The notes: generated by a model from the sequence alone, not told the origin. A DNA stretch of 64,000 nt from Magnetococcus marinus MC-1 (GCF_000014865.1 NC_008576.1:4555001-4619000); one strand, 5' to 3'. Positions 29,991-39,285 are shown, counted from the stretch's first letter. Translations and numbers: made by a program.

Positions 29991-30198
29991 TGTGGGGCGT
30001 GGAGGGGGTTATCCTCGCTTGCCGTCCGCTTACCGCTAAAAGCGGGGAACCCCTGTTGCGTGGTGGCTTCCCTACTCTATGTTGCGTCCTGCGCTTCTCT
30101 ACGGTTATGGCTGGGCGTAACCTCGCTTTTAATGCGTAGATCTCATGGGTTTCGCTACCATGGAGGATCTACACTGCCCTTTTATACAAAGGTTGCCC

Positions 30199-31710
30199 AT
30201 GTCCGAACAACTGTTTCGCCACATTCTTACTTCCCGCGTCTACGAGGCTGCGGTGGAGACCCCTTTGGAACAGTCGGCTTGGCTTTCGGCGCAGCTACGC
30301 AACCAAGTTTTTATTAAACGCGAGGATCTACAGCCTGTCTTTTCGTTTAAATTACGCGGGGCCTACAACAAAATGGCGCAGCTTACCCCTGAGCAGCGGG
30401 CCCGGGGCATTATTGCGGCCTCTGCGGGCAACCATGCGCAAGGGGTGGCCTTTAGCGCCCGTCAGTTGGGGTTATCTGCCACCATTGTGATGCCCTGCAC
30501 CACCCCAGAGATCAAGGTGGGGGCGGTCAAACAGTTTGGTGCCCAGGTGGTGCTGCATGGGGATAACTACTCCATCGCCGCCGACCACTGTAAAGAGCTG
30601 GCTCAGCACAACGGCATGACCTTTATTCACCCCTTTGACGATGAGCTGGTGATCGCCGGACAGGGTACCGTGGGGCTGGAGATTATGCGCCAGAGCGGTA
30701 ATCAACTGGACGCCATTTTTGTTCCGGTCGGCGGCGGGGGGTTGATTGCGGGCATTGCCACCTATGTAAAAAATCTGCTACCGCAGATCCGTATTATTGG
30801 CGTAGAACCCACCGATAGCGATGCCATGGCCCGCGCCCTAGAGGCGGGCAAGATTGTCTCTTTAGACCAAGTGGGCATCTTTGCCGATGGGGTGGCGGTG
30901 CGTGAGGTTGGTACACGCACCCTGGCGCTGTGTGAACAGTATGTGGATGAGATGGTGCGGGTCAATGTGGATGAGATCTGTACCGCCATCAAGTGGACCT
31001 ATCAAGCCACCCGTGCCATTGTAGAGCCCGCAGGGGCCTTAGCGCTGGCTGGTTTACGCCGCTATGTGGCGGAAAAAGGCATAACCGGTCAACGCTTGGT
31101 GGTCATCAATAGCGGGGCCAATATGAACTTTGAGCGGCTCCGTTATGTAACCGAACGCACCATGGTTGGGGAGCAACGCGAGGCGCTGTTTGCCATCACC
31201 ATACCTGAACAGCCCGGTGCTCTACGCCACTTTTGCCAAGAGGTGGTGGGGGACCATAATATTACCGAATTTAACTACCGTCTATCGGGGCGCGATGCCG
31301 CCCATATCTTTGTGGGCATTGATCTGCGTGAACCAGCCGAACGACAACTGCTCGCCCATCGGTTACAGAGTTTCCACTATCAATTTGTGGATCTTACCGA
31401 AAACGATCTGGCCAAGACCCACCTGCGTCATATGGTTGGCGGGCGTTCCCATGTGGTGCAGCATGAGCGTCTTTTGCGTTTTCGTTTCCCCGAACGGCCC
31501 GGTGCCTTGGCCCACTTTCTTACCACCATGCAGGCGGATTGGAACATCTCACTGTTTCAATACCGACTACACGGCGGGGAGTATGGTCGGGTGTTGATTG
31601 GTCTGGAGGTGCCCCCTGAGCAACACGATCAATTGCAAAGCTGCCTAGATAAGCTGGGTTTTCGCTATGTAGATGAGAGTGAGAATCCTGCCTATAAGCT
31701 GTTTCTCTAG
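30199..31710 (+). CDS. ilvA: Threonine ammonia-lyase (threonine dehydratase), biosynthetic
   Basis: PLP enzyme that makes 2-oxobutanoate from threonine, the committed step to isoleucine. 503 residues from the ATG at 30199 (MSEQLFRHILTSRVYEA; AAGG 7 bases upstream); a longer frame from 30145 adds 18 unrelated residues. The PLP lysine is in FSFKLRGAYNKM, the phosphate loop is VGGGGLIAGIA, and NHAQGVAF is also typical. Two C-terminal ACT-like regulatory repeats (~residues 330-500, each containing an ERPGAL/EQPGAL motif) indicate feedback control by isoleucine. Confidence 0.95.
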   Translation: MSEQLFRHILTSRVYEAAVETPLEQSAWLSAQLRNQVFIKREDLQPVFSFKLRGAYNKMAQLTPEQRARGIIAASAGNHAQGVAFSARQLGLSATIVMPCTTPEIKVGAVKQFGAQVVLHGDNYSIAADHCKELAQHNGMTFIHPFDDELVIAGQGTVGLEIMRQSGNQLDAIFVPVGGGGLIAGIATYVKNLLPQIRIIGVEPTDSDAMARALEAGKIVSLDQVGIFADGVAVREVGTRTLALCEQYVDEMVRVNVDEICTAIKWTYQATRAIVEPAGALALAGLRRYVAEKGITGQRLVVINSGANMNFERLRYVTERTMVGEQREALFAITIPEQPGALRHFCQEVVGDHNITEFNYRLSGRDAAHIFVGIDLREPAERQLLAHRLQSFHYQFVDLTENDLAKTHLRHMVGGRSHVVQHERLLRFRFPERPGALAHFLTTMQADWNISLFQYRLHGGEYGRVLIGLEVPPEQHDQLQSCLDKLGFRYVDESENPAYKLFL

Positions 31711-31742
31711 GCGATCACATGGGTTAGACAGGAGTAAAAACC

Positions 31743-32147
31743 ATGTTAAAACGCCATGTCTTAGCGGTCAACAGTGGTCGTGCCCAAGCCTTCATTGATA
31801 TAACCGATGGGGTCAATGCCCTAATAAGCAAAGCGAAAATGCAACAGGGTCTATGCCACCTGTTTGTGCCCCATACCACCGCTGGCATCACCGTCAATGA
31901 AAACTGTGATCCCGACGTGGCTCGGGATATATTGGCGACCCTGGATCAATTGGTGCCCATCCATGGGAACTACCGCCATGCCGAAGGCAACAGCCACGCC
32001 CACCTGAAAGCAAGCTTGATGGGGCACGCTCTAAGTGTACCAATCGAGGGGGGTAAACTGTTGCTCGGTACTTGGCAAGGCCTCTATTTTACCGAATTTG
32101 ACGGACCCCGCGCCCGCAAGGTCATCCTAACCCTTAGCGAGGGTTAG
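31743..32147 (+). CDS. yjbQ: YjbQ / UPF0047 family protein
   Basis: 134 residues, a small beta-fold family with conserved histidines and a cysteine. Motifs are FVPHTTAGITVNENCDPDVARDIL and GNSHAHLKASLMG, then GTWQGLYFTEFDGPR. E. coli YjbQ has weak thiamin-phosphate-synthase activity, but the physiological role is unclear. A clear AGGAGT lies 7 bases before the ATG. It follows ilvA by 32 bases and is terminated at 32182-32209. Confidence 0.9.
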   Translation: MLKRHVLAVNSGRAQAFIDITDGVNALISKAKMQQGLCHLFVPHTTAGITVNENCDPDVARDILATLDQLVPIHGNYRHAEGNSHAHLKASLMGHALSVPIEGGKLLLGTWQGLYFTEFDGPRARKVILTLSEG

Positions 32148-32181
32148 GGTTGCCCGCTGGGGATGCTACCGTACAAAAAAA

Positions 32182-32209
32182 GGGCTGGAGTTTGGCAGAA
32201 CTCCAGCCC
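32182..32209 (+). terminator. Terminator after yjbQ
   Basis: GGGCTGGAGTT pairs perfectly with AACTCCAGCCC over a 6-base loop; ACTTTT follows on the plus strand and A7 precedes it, so it may act both ways. Confidence 0.8.
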
Positions 32210-32452
32210 ACTTTTCACGCCCACACCACCTCCGCTTAAGGGGGGGAGGAGGGAGATGGCAGGGCGATGGCAACAGCCCGGCAAGCCTAGCTGTATGCGC
32301 CATCCCTAAAGGGTGTTATCGCTACCCTTGTATCGTTCATCCTCAGTATAGAGTGAGTATCCTCTATGTTAGTTCATAATGAAATTCTAATTTTTATAGT
32401 GTGGTGCTGACCACACCCTAAAATCCCATATTTCCCCCCATAAATAACAAAA

Positions 32453-32487
32453 AAGCCCCCTACAGCGCGGCACAATGTAGGGGGCTT
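32453..32487 (-). terminator. Terminator of rpe
   Basis: AAGCCCCCTACA pairs perfectly with TGTAGGGGGCTT over an 11-base loop; the minus strand continues TTTTG. It lies 130 bases after the rpe stop. Confidence 0.8.
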
Positions 32488-32618
32488 AAATCCAAATATA
32501 GACTTTATATCCGGTATGTTACAATAACAGCGTAGAAAGCGTGAACCGGTGTTGGTAAGGTGCGCCCATGGGGATTGTAACCATTTCCTGAAAAGTGTAA
32601 CCCTTATGTAACAAACAC

Positions 32619-33293
32619 TTAATCTGGATTTTTTTGGGAATCCCGCACATTTTTATGCATGCTATCCATGACAGCCCGGTAGTCCGGTTGGGAAAAGATG
32701 GCTGAACCGGCCACAAACACATTGGCCCCTGCTTCGGCTATTTTGGCGATGTTATCCGGTTTTACGCCGCCATCTACCTGGAGTTCAATGGGGCGATCCT
32801 GGCGGTTGATCATCTCCCGCACTTGGCGCACCTTGTTTAAGCTGTGGGGAATAAAGCTCTGCCCACCAAAACCGGGGTTCACACTCATCACCAATACCAT
32901 ATCGACCAAGTGCATGACATTTTCAATGGCGCTCACCGGGGTGGCGGGATTAATAGAAACCCCAGCCTTTTTTCCATACTCTTTGATAAGGTTAAGGGTA
33001 CGATCAAGATGGTGGGTCGCCTCGGCATGCACGGTAATAATGTCACTACCCGCTTGGGCAAAGGCCTCAATGTAGGGGTCTACCGGCGAGATCATCAGGT
33101 GGACATCCAGGGGTTTGGTGGCTACCTTACGAATAGAGGCCACCACCGGTGGGCCCATGGTTAGGTTGGGCACAAAGTGGCCATCCATAACATCCACATG
33201 GATATAGTCGGCACCAGCCGCCTCTACCATACGGATCTCTTCGCCCAAGCGGGCAAAGTCAGCGGAGAGGATAGAGGGGGCTATTTTAATCAT
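32619..33293 (-). CDS. rpe: Ribulose-phosphate 3-epimerase
   Basis: Interconverts ribulose-5-phosphate and xylulose-5-phosphate in the pentose phosphate pathway. 224 residues from the ATG at 33293 ([19 protein letters not shown]); the longer frame upstream is not family-like. TIM barrel with the metal and catalytic motifs [35 protein letters not shown] and [15 protein letters not shown] lies 10 bases before the start. Single-gene unit, convergent with yjbQ and divergent from the lipoprotein gene. Confidence 0.97.
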   Translation of the reverse strand: MIKIAPSILSADFARLGEEIRMVEAAGADYIHVDVMDGHFVPNLTMGPPVVASIRKVATKPLDVHLMISPVDPYIEAFAQAGSDIITVHAEATHHLDRTLNLIKEYGKKAGVSINPATPVSAIENVMHLVDMVLVMSVNPGFGGQSFIPHSLNKVRQVREMINRQDRPIELQVDGGVKPDNIAKIAEAGANVFVAGSAIFSQPDYRAVMDSMHKNVRDSQKNPD

Positions 33294-33401
33294 GCTGGTC
33301 TCGCTCCCGGGTAAGAGGTCGTAGGGGTCGTATCGGTTAGGGGGGATTGTGGTCAAGATGGGCGTCTGGAGCAAGGCTTTTTCACCAACAGAGGGCAAAA
33401 C

Positions 33402-34136
33402 ATGACACATCCACGGGGGTTAAGTCGTCGTCACATGCTGCAATGGGTCGTCGCTTGGGGCATGTTCACACCATGGCTCAGCGCCTGTATGCAGCGGGGT
33501 ATGATTAAACCGGGTTTACACCTTGGTGCCGGTGGCATAACGGCCAACGGGCACTCCCTCATGCAGGGTGAGGCCATCCCAGCGGGAGCCCTCTTGCAGA
33601 CCGATATGGGTACCCAAGCGGTGGTGGTGATAGGGCAAGATGCCCTGCTGCTGCGCCCGGAGACCCAGTTGCAGCTAGACCCCCCTACCCTGGCCCAAGT
33701 TACCGAGGCTGCTGTGGTGACCGATGCCTCCCCAAGCACCCTTGCAGAAACATTGGGGGTACCAGGATTTTTATTGCAATCCGGCGGGGTGCTCTCGGTC
33801 TTTGCACAAGGACGCCGACAGTTGCGCACCCCTCAAGCCTTGATCGGCATTCACGGTACCGGCATCTATTTAGAACTGGAAGCGCAACGCACCTACGCCT
33901 GTACCTGCTATGGAACGGTAACAATCACCCCCACCGCCAACCCGAACATGCAGGCCCGCATCCAAACCCACCATCATGATGATCCCCGCTATATTGACCG
34001 CCATGGGGATAACCTGATGGTTACAGCCCCGGTCATCAACCATACGGATGCCGAATTGACCATGCTGGAGGCCCTGGTGCTGCGTAAACCGCCCTTTATC
34101 TCCTCGATCACAGGTATCAGCCGCTATTCACTTTAG
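33402..34136 (+). CDS. Putative FecR-domain lipoprotein with a twin-arginine-type signal
   Basis: 244 residues. The N-terminus has SRRHML followed by a hydrophobic stretch and LSAC, that is, a Tat-like motif plus a lipobox with Cys near residue 29, so it is probably an exported lipoprotein. The body resembles the FecR-type beta domain: [35 protein letters not shown], and [16 protein letters not shown], as found in proteins that sense or scaffold at the envelope. No sigma factor or TonB receptor lies nearby, so a regulator role is not indicated. tatD follows 14 bases after the stop, possibly co-transcribed. Confidence 0.6.
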   Translation: MTHPRGLSRRHMLQWVVAWGMFTPWLSACMQRGMIKPGLHLGAGGITANGHSLMQGEAIPAGALLQTDMGTQAVVVIGQDALLLRPETQLQLDPPTLAQVTEAAVVTDASPSTLAETLGVPGFLLQSGGVLSVFAQGRRQLRTPQALIGIHGTGIYLELEAQRTYACTCYGTVTITPTANPNMQARIQTHHHDDPRYIDRHGDNLMVTAPVINHTDAELTMLEALVLRKPPFISSITGISRYSL

Positions 34137-34150
34137 GGAGTGCCTTGCTC

Positions 34151-34930
34151 ATGTCCCACCCGTTGATCGACACCCACGCTCACCTTTGCGATGACCGCTT
34201 TGACGCCGATCGGGACGCAGTATTGGCACGGGCGCACGCCGCCGGTGTTACCGCCATTGTGGCGGTAAGTGAAACCCTGGCCGATGCCCAACGCACCTTG
34301 GCACTGTGCGACAGCTACCCCCTGCTAAAACCGGCCTGCGGCCTCTACCCCGGATATGCCGACCTGGATCAAGCAGAGGCCATGATTGCCTTTATGCAAC
34401 AGCATCAACAGCGCTGGGTGGCCATCGGTGAAGTGGGCCTGGATTATATGCTAGCTAAAGAAGAGCCGCAGCGGGCGGTGCAACGGGCGGTGCTCAGCCG
34501 TTTTGTTCAGTTGAGTGAAGCGTGGGATCTACCCCTTAACTGCCACTCACGGGGGGCGGGTAAACAGGTGGTGGAGTTGCTGCTTCAAGAGGATGCCAAA
34601 AGGGTGCAGTTGCACGCCTATCATGGACCCCACAAAGCGGCCCTACAGGCGGTGGAGGCGGGCTGGTATCTCTCCATTCCTCCGGCGGTGGTGCGTTCAG
34701 GGCAGCTACGGGAGTTGGTGGTCAAACTCCCCCTGCACGCCTTGTTGTTGGAGTCCGACAGTCCGGTGTTGGGCCCCCAAGCCGATACCCGTAACGAACC
34801 TGCCAACCTAACCCAAAGTTTGGCGGTGGTGGCGGAGCTGCATGGTCTGGCCATCCCTGCCTTGCGGGAGAGGTTGTGGGAAAACAGCCTGCGCCTCTAT
34901 GGTGAGCGGCTGGTGCCAGCCCTGGTTTAA
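34151..34930 (+). CDS. tatD: TatD-family metal-dependent hydrolase (deoxyribonuclease)
   Basis: 259 residues from the ATG at 34151 (MSHPLIDTHAHLC), with AGGGAG upstream. Amidohydrolase-type barrel: HxH metal ligands in IDTHAHLCDDRFD, Glu in AIGEVGLDYM, His in LPLNCHSRGAGKQV and HAYHG, Asp in LLLESDSPVLGPQ. Members are nucleases or D-tyrosyl-type hydrolases of uncertain role. The IS remnant starts 33 bases after its stop. Confidence 0.9.
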   Translation: MSHPLIDTHAHLCDDRFDADRDAVLARAHAAGVTAIVAVSETLADAQRTLALCDSYPLLKPACGLYPGYADLDQAEAMIAFMQQHQQRWVAIGEVGLDYMLAKEEPQRAVQRAVLSRFVQLSEAWDLPLNCHSRGAGKQVVELLLQEDAKRVQLHAYHGPHKAALQAVEAGWYLSIPPAVVRSGQLRELVVKLPLHALLLESDSPVLGPQADTRNEPANLTQSLAVVAELHGLAIPALRERLWENSLRLYGERLVPALV

Positions 34931-34963
34931 CCCCCAACATATGGGCATGGGCACCCTTTAGCC

Positions 34964-35149
34964 GAGCCTGAACATCAGAAAATCTTCCAGGCGCTTGGAA
35001 TCCTTGCAAACCCAGGTGGGGTGAAAAAGATGGGTGTCTGAGCACATTTTCCAAAGAATGCACAGTTTGTCGTGCCACTCGAAAAAAAATACACATCGTA
35101 AGATTCTGTATTTTAAGATCTTCTACAATAGGCTGTTAAACATGGGTTA
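34964..35149 (+). mobile_element. IS1634-type remnant (transposase 3' end plus one terminal repeat)
   Basis: 186 bases nearly identical to the complement of 12096-12283, including the last 25 transposase codons (KIFQALGI then ANPGGVKKM) and their stop, the non-coding tail and the terminal repeat TGTTAAACATGGGTTA. Only three residue changes are seen in the 25 codons. The rest of the element is missing, so it is a deletion remnant. It is in opposite orientation to the complete copy. Its outer end overlaps the stop codon of gluQ. Confidence 0.9.
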
Positions 35150-36013
35150 GGCTAACAGCGTTGCACCGCTGCGCACCCTTTGCATGATGGCCTCGGCGCT
35201 TACACCCTCTGCCCGCAAGGCGCGTAAGGTTAGGCTTTTATCCCGCTTGGCATAGCGCTTACCCTGCTCATCGGTGAGTAGGGGATGGTGGTGATAGATG
35301 GGTGTGCGTAACCCCAACAGCGCTTGTAAGAGACGGTGCAGATGGGTCGCTTGACGCAGATCCTCGCCCCGAACCACATGGCTAATGCCCTGCACATGGT
35401 CATCCAGGGTGACCGCCAGATGGTAACTGGTGGGGGACTCCTTACGGGCCAATACCACATCCCCAAAGATCTCTGGCGTCGCCGTGATCTCTACACCCTG
35501 CTCACCATCAACCCAGTGCAGCGGGACGCCCCCCAGCAGCTCCAGCGCCCGCCCCACATCCAACCGCAAGGCATGGCTCTGTCCCTCGTGCAGCCGCTCC
35601 ATACGTTCTGCCATGGAGAGAGCTCGACAGCGCCCCGGGTAGAGGGGACCATCGGGACCATGGGGAGCACGGTTGGCGTTGGCGATCTCTTGTTGAATGC
35701 TCTTGCGGGTACAAAAACAGGGGTAGAGTAGCCCCAAATCCTGCAACTGCACTAGGGCATCCCCATAAGTCACCATATGCTGGGACTGCTGGCGCACCGG
35801 CTCTGGCCAGTAAAAACCGAGCCAAGCCAGATCGGCAAAGATCGCCTCGGTATACTCTGGGCGGCAACGCACCGTATCAATATCCTCAATACGCAACAGA
35901 AAGCGCCCGCCATGACGTTGGGCAAAATCAAAGGCACACCACGCCGAATAGGCGTGCCCCAGGTGCAGATAGCCGGTAGGACTGGGGGCAAAGCGGGTAA
36001 TCACGCCATCCAT
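35147..36013 (-). CDS. gluQ: Glutamyl-Q tRNA(Asp) synthetase
   Basis: Charges glutamate onto the queuosine base of tRNA(Asp) rather than onto tRNA-Glu. 288 residues, lacking the anticodon-binding half of GltX, as expected. The HIGH-type motif is FAPSPTGYLHLGHAYSAW, the zinc ligands are in LYPCFCTRKS and YPGRCRAL, and the KMSKS motif is degenerate (YAKRDKSLTLR). The stop TAA (35149-35147) lies inside the terminal repeat of the IS remnant, so the last one or two codons may have been replaced by the insertion. The start overlaps the cheW stop (TAATG). Confidence 0.93.
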   Translation of the reverse strand: MDGVITRFAPSPTGYLHLGHAYSAWCAFDFAQRHGGRFLLRIEDIDTVRCRPEYTEAIFADLAWLGFYWPEPVRQQSQHMVTYGDALVQLQDLGLLYPCFCTRKSIQQEIANANRAPHGPDGPLYPGRCRALSMAERMERLHEGQSHALRLDVGRALELLGGVPLHWVDGEQGVEITATPEIFGDVVLARKESPTSYHLAVTLDDHVQGISHVVRGEDLRQATHLHRLLQALLGLRTPIYHHHPLLTDEQGKRYAKRDKSLTLRALRAEGVSAEAIMQRVRSGATLLA

Positions 36014-36516
36014 TAGGCGGCAGAGCTGCTCTCGTCAGAGCCATCGTGCATAGAAGAGAGCTCTTCGGCACTAAACACCCGATCGGTATCGAGGATAATA
36101 ATAAACGTATTGCCCTCTTTACCCATGCCACGGATAAACTCGGTGCGCAGGTTGGTACCCAGTTTGGGTGCGTTTTCGATATGTTCCGGTTCTAGGCTCA
36201 TCACCTCTTTAACCGAATCGGCCAAGGCACCCAGCACGGTTTTTTCACCAGCGTTCTCAATTTCAATGATTATGATGCAGGTATCGACAGTTTTGCCAGC
36301 CGCTTGCATACCAAATTTGATACGCAAATCCACCACCGGTACCACACTACCCCGTAAATTGATCACACCACTCATAAAATCAGGCGTGCGGGGGACTTTG
36401 GTGACGGAGGTAAACTCCAGCACCTCCCGTACCCGTGCAATGTCTACGGCAAACACCTCTTTTTCCAAGGTAAAGGTAAGAAATTGAGTGGTTTCAACAA
36501 TGGCCTTGCCTGACAT
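36013..36516 (-). CDS. cheW: CheW-like chemotaxis coupling protein
   Basis: 167 residues. Couples chemoreceptors to the CheA kinase. Beta-barrel signature: FTLEKEVFAVDIARVREVLEF, FMSGVINLRGSVVPVVDLRIKF and the final FIIILDTDRVFS. The C-terminal 20 residues are acidic and Ser-rich. AGGGAGA precedes the ATG. The gene is translationally coupled to gluQ and no receptor or cheA is in the window, so it is an orphan coupling protein in this neighbourhood. Confidence 0.93.
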   Translation of the reverse strand: MSGKAIVETTQFLTFTLEKEVFAVDIARVREVLEFTSVTKVPRTPDFMSGVINLRGSVVPVVDLRIKFGMQAAGKTVDTCIIIIEIENAGEKTVLGALADSVKEVMSLEPEHIENAPKLGTNLRTEFIRGMGKEGNTFIIILDTDRVFSAEELSSMHDGSDESSSAA

Positions 36517-36623
36517 GACGACTCTCCCTAGCGCTTAAAAGCCTTCTTTACCGTAAGAAAAGCATAGCTTAATCATACCCCGCGAGCAGCGTTGATGCTT
36601 AACCCAAGGGGGAAAATGCGGTA

Positions 36624-36920
36624 TTACACGCCATGCCGCTCCAAAAATTGCTGCCATATAGATGGGCTTATACCTTGAATAACAAGCTGTTTTTCGCGGG
36701 ATTTCTCCCCCCTTACCAACGTTACCTGACCTTTGGCAATACCCAACTGTTTGGCTAAAAAATGACACAGCGCCTTATTGGCCGCCCCATCCACCGGTGG
36801 TGCATTAAGGGCAACTTTTAACTGCTCACCCTGCCAACCCATGACCCGCTCTTGAGCAGCCTTGGGTTGCACCCGAATGGTCAGGTGCAGGGTATCTCCC
36901 TGCCAGGATGGTTGTCCCAT
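36624..36920 (-). CDS. yggU: DUF167 / YggU family protein
   Basis: 98 residues, small conserved family of unknown function. Signature IRVQPKAAQERVMGW followed by VALNAPPVDGAANKALCHFLA and TLVRGEKSREKQL. It starts 2 bases after the yggT stop, and the yggT-yggU-proC-yggS association is widespread. Confidence 0.93.
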   Translation of the reverse strand: MGQPSWQGDTLHLTIRVQPKAAQERVMGWQGEQLKVALNAPPVDGAANKALCHFLAKQLGIAKGQVTLVRGEKSREKQLVIQGISPSIWQQFLERHGV

Positions 36921-36922
36921 CT

Positions 36923-37522
36923 CTAGTAGATTCCCACCAAAGCACCCACCACCAACTGTAGCAGATTCAGCACAAAGGTGGTCAAGATTGCCGCGACAAA
37001 GGGAGAGATCTCTAATCCATAGAGGGTTGGCACAAACCGGCGCAAGGGACGTACCGCTGGCTCGGTGGCCTGGAACACAAAACGCGCCAGCGGATGCCGC
37101 AGATCCAGTTTAGAAGGCTGCCTTTGGCGAAAGCTGTGCCAAGAGTAGACGTTAATTCCCCCCCGCACCAACAGCAACACCATGTAGAATACCACCAGCA
37201 GGTAGATTAACTGAAGTAGCTGCGCCACAATGACCAACATCGCCCCCCCCACATTACCGGAAGAGAAGATGGCCTGCACCAAACTTTGCAGCATATTGAT
37301 GCCAAAAAAGGCCACGATGGGGGAGAAGTCTATACCCGCTATGCTGGGAATCATCCGGCGCAACGGCCCCAACACAGGCTCAGTAACGCGTATGAGTAGC
37401 TGCACAATGGGGTTATAGGGATCAGGGTTGACCCAAGAGATCAGCACCCTAAACAGAATAATCCAGGAGTAGAGACCCAGAAAAAAGGTTAACAACTGCC
37501 CGATGGAACTCATGATACCCAT
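36923..37522 (-). CDS. yggT: YggT family membrane protein
   Basis: 199 residues with two YGGT repeats. Each has a hydrophobic helix and a conserved PDPYNPIVQL or HPLARFVFQATEP stretch (residues ~30-80 and ~120-170), giving about four membrane segments. Function is unknown, though family members are linked to membrane or osmotic stress. AAGGAAAA precedes the ATG; a second ATG 9 bases downstream is possible. Confidence 0.93.
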   Translation of the reverse strand: MGIMSSIGQLLTFFLGLYSWIILFRVLISWVNPDPYNPIVQLLIRVTEPVLGPLRRMIPSIAGIDFSPIVAFFGINMLQSLVQAIFSSGNVGGAMLVIVAQLLQLIYLLVVFYMVLLLVRGGINVYSWHSFRQRQPSKLDLRHPLARFVFQATEPAVRPLRRFVPTLYGLEISPFVAAILTTFVLNLLQLVVGALVGIY

Positions 37523-37660
37523 GGGTGATTTTCCTTAATGGTTCATCTCTGAAAGAGCCTGCTGCCACCCAGCCTGCTCCGATTTTATGTTTGCCCAAGC
37601 CGCCCTGAGTACTCGGTTAAACGCACACCTCAACCCCCAAGGCTGCTACCCTCTAACGGG

Positions 37661-38473
37661 TTATTGACCCAATGCCTTGGATCGGTTCCAAGCGGCCTCT
37701 ACCGCAGCCATTAGGGCACCTCGCACTCCTTGCCGCTCCAGCACGCCCAGACCCGCAATGGTGGTACCGCCGGGAGAAGTCACTCGATTTTTTAACACAC
37801 CGGGGTGCTCACCACTCTCCCGTAGCAGGGTGGCGGAGCCCAACAGTGTCTGCACCGCCAGTTGATCGGCCAGAGCTCTGGGTAGACCACAGGCCACCCC
37901 CCCATCCGAGAGCGCCTCGGCGATTAAAAACAGATAGGCTGGCCCTGAGCCAGAGAGGGCGGTTACCCCATCCATGAGACTCTCTTGTTTGACCACCGCG
38001 ACCTGGCCCACACTTTCCAGCAAGCGTTGTGCCTGGGCGAGTTGCTCTGCATCAACATGTCCATTGGGGCATAGTACGGTCATGCCTTGGCCCACCAGCG
38101 CCGGGGTATTGGGCATGGCCCGAATGATGGGTTGACCCGCTGGCAAGGCCGCCGCCATGGTGGTTAGATCCACCCCCGCCGCGATAGAGAGCACCACCGC
38201 AGTGGGGGCCAGCTGCGGGGCCACATCACGCAACACTTGAGCGACCAGATTGGGTTTTACCGCCACCACCACAAAAGCCGCCTCTGCCACGGCATCCGGA
38301 TTATGGGCATGGCCCTGGATGGCAAATTGGCGGATTAAGGCCTCTCGCTGGGTGGCGTTGGGCTCTCCTACACGCAGCTTTGCGGCGGGATAGCCGACCT
38401 TGTGCAGACCAGCGATGATGGCACTGGCCATATTACCACCACCGAGAAAGGCGATTGGGGGCTGACTGGACAT
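37661..38473 (-). CDS. proC: Pyrroline-5-carboxylate reductase
   Basis: Last step of proline synthesis, NAD(P)H-dependent. 270 residues from the ATG at 38473 (MSSQPPIAFLGGGNMASAI) with AAGGATAA upstream. Rossmann loop GGGNMASA, substrate segment RAMPNTPALVGQGMT, and the C-terminal helical signature ALSGSGPAYLFLIAEALSDGG with TSPGGTTIAGL. Confidence 0.96.
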   Translation of the reverse strand: MSSQPPIAFLGGGNMASAIIAGLHKVGYPAAKLRVGEPNATQREALIRQFAIQGHAHNPDAVAEAAFVVVAVKPNLVAQVLRDVAPQLAPTAVVLSIAAGVDLTTMAAALPAGQPIIRAMPNTPALVGQGMTVLCPNGHVDAEQLAQAQRLLESVGQVAVVKQESLMDGVTALSGSGPAYLFLIAEALSDGGVACGLPRALADQLAVQTLLGSATLLRESGEHPGVLKNRVTSPGGTTIAGLGVLERQGVRGALMAAVEAAWNRSKALGQ

Positions 38474-38577
38474 TCTTTTATCCTTACCTTGATTGCTTCG
38501 CATGTGGGCTATGAGCATAGCCGCTGTTCGCTTGGCTTTCCAGACTCAAACCGTGAGAGACCGATCTATGTGGGCGC

Positions 38578-39285
38578 TTAGGCTACGCGACGTTCCCCAA
38601 ACAGGGCGCTGCCTACCCGTACCATGGTGGCCCCCTCTTCGATAGCCACGTGAAAATCGTGACTCATCCCCATGGAGAGGGTCTCCATGGCAACCCCTGG
38701 CAGACGCATTTGTTGCACATGGTTCGCCAGGGTGTAGAGCGCCCGAAAATAGGGACGCACCTGCTGGGGATCTTCCAGATAGGGGGGCACGGTCATTAAA
38801 CCCTGAATGCGCACCCCTGGGATCTGGGCTATGTGACGCACCTGCTCTTCCAAGGCCTCGGCGGTCATCCCATTTTTTTGCGCCTCTCCACCCACATTGA
38901 CCTGTAATAGGATGGGCATTTGGCGTTGCTCGGCCTGCATGCGTGCGCCGATGGCCTGGGCCAGGGTTAGGGTATCCACCGTTTGTACCATGTGGAACAG
39001 TTCACCGATGTATTTGATCTTATTTTTTTGCAGCGGGCCGATCATATGCCATTGGGGCTGCACCCCAGCGGGCATAGACACCGTGGGCTGTTTCTCCTTG
39101 GCCTCTTGCACGCGGTTTTCCCCAAACAGCAGCTGCCCGGCCTCGATTGCTTCGCTCACGGCGCTGCTGGACTGACGTTTGGAGACCGCCATAAGCTGCA
39201 CCTCGTGGGGTGAACGACCCGCCCGTTGACAGGCTTGCACCATGTGTTCTTGAATGGTTTCCAGTCGCTGGGTGATGGTGTGCAT
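38578..39285 (-). CDS. yggS: YggS / PROSC family PLP-binding protein
   Basis: 235 residues from the ATG at 39285 (MHTITQRLETIQEHM), GAGGG 9 bases upstream. Alanine-racemase-like barrel that binds PLP and helps PLP homeostasis; no catalytic activity is established. PLP lysine in VQLMAVSKRQS, with LLFGENRVQEAKEK, HMIGPLQKNK and the MGMSHDFHVAIEEGATMVRVGSALFG-type end (here SMGMSHDF and VRVGSALFGER). Confidence 0.95.
   Translation of the reverse strand: MHTITQRLETIQEHMVQACQRAGRSPHEVQLMAVSKRQSSSAVSEAIEAGQLLFGENRVQEAKEKQPTVSMPAGVQPQWHMIGPLQKNKIKYIGELFHMVQTVDTLTLAQAIGARMQAEQRQMPILLQVNVGGEAQKNGMTAEALEEQVRHIAQIPGVRIQGLMTVPPYLEDPQQVRPYFRALYTLANHVQQMRLPGVAMETLSMGMSHDFHVAIEEGATMVRVGSALFGERRVA

Larger units (their letters stand above)
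32148..32618. other. yjbQ-rpe convergent intergenic region
   Basis: 471 bases between convergent genes, with two intrinsic terminators (32182-32209 and 32453-32487). The ~240 bases between them hold no gene I can support. Confidence 0.5.

Noticed and set aside
30001-30198. Possible attenuator or leader peptide for ilvA
   Set aside because: A short stem is present but there is no run of Ile, Leu or Val codons and no terminator.
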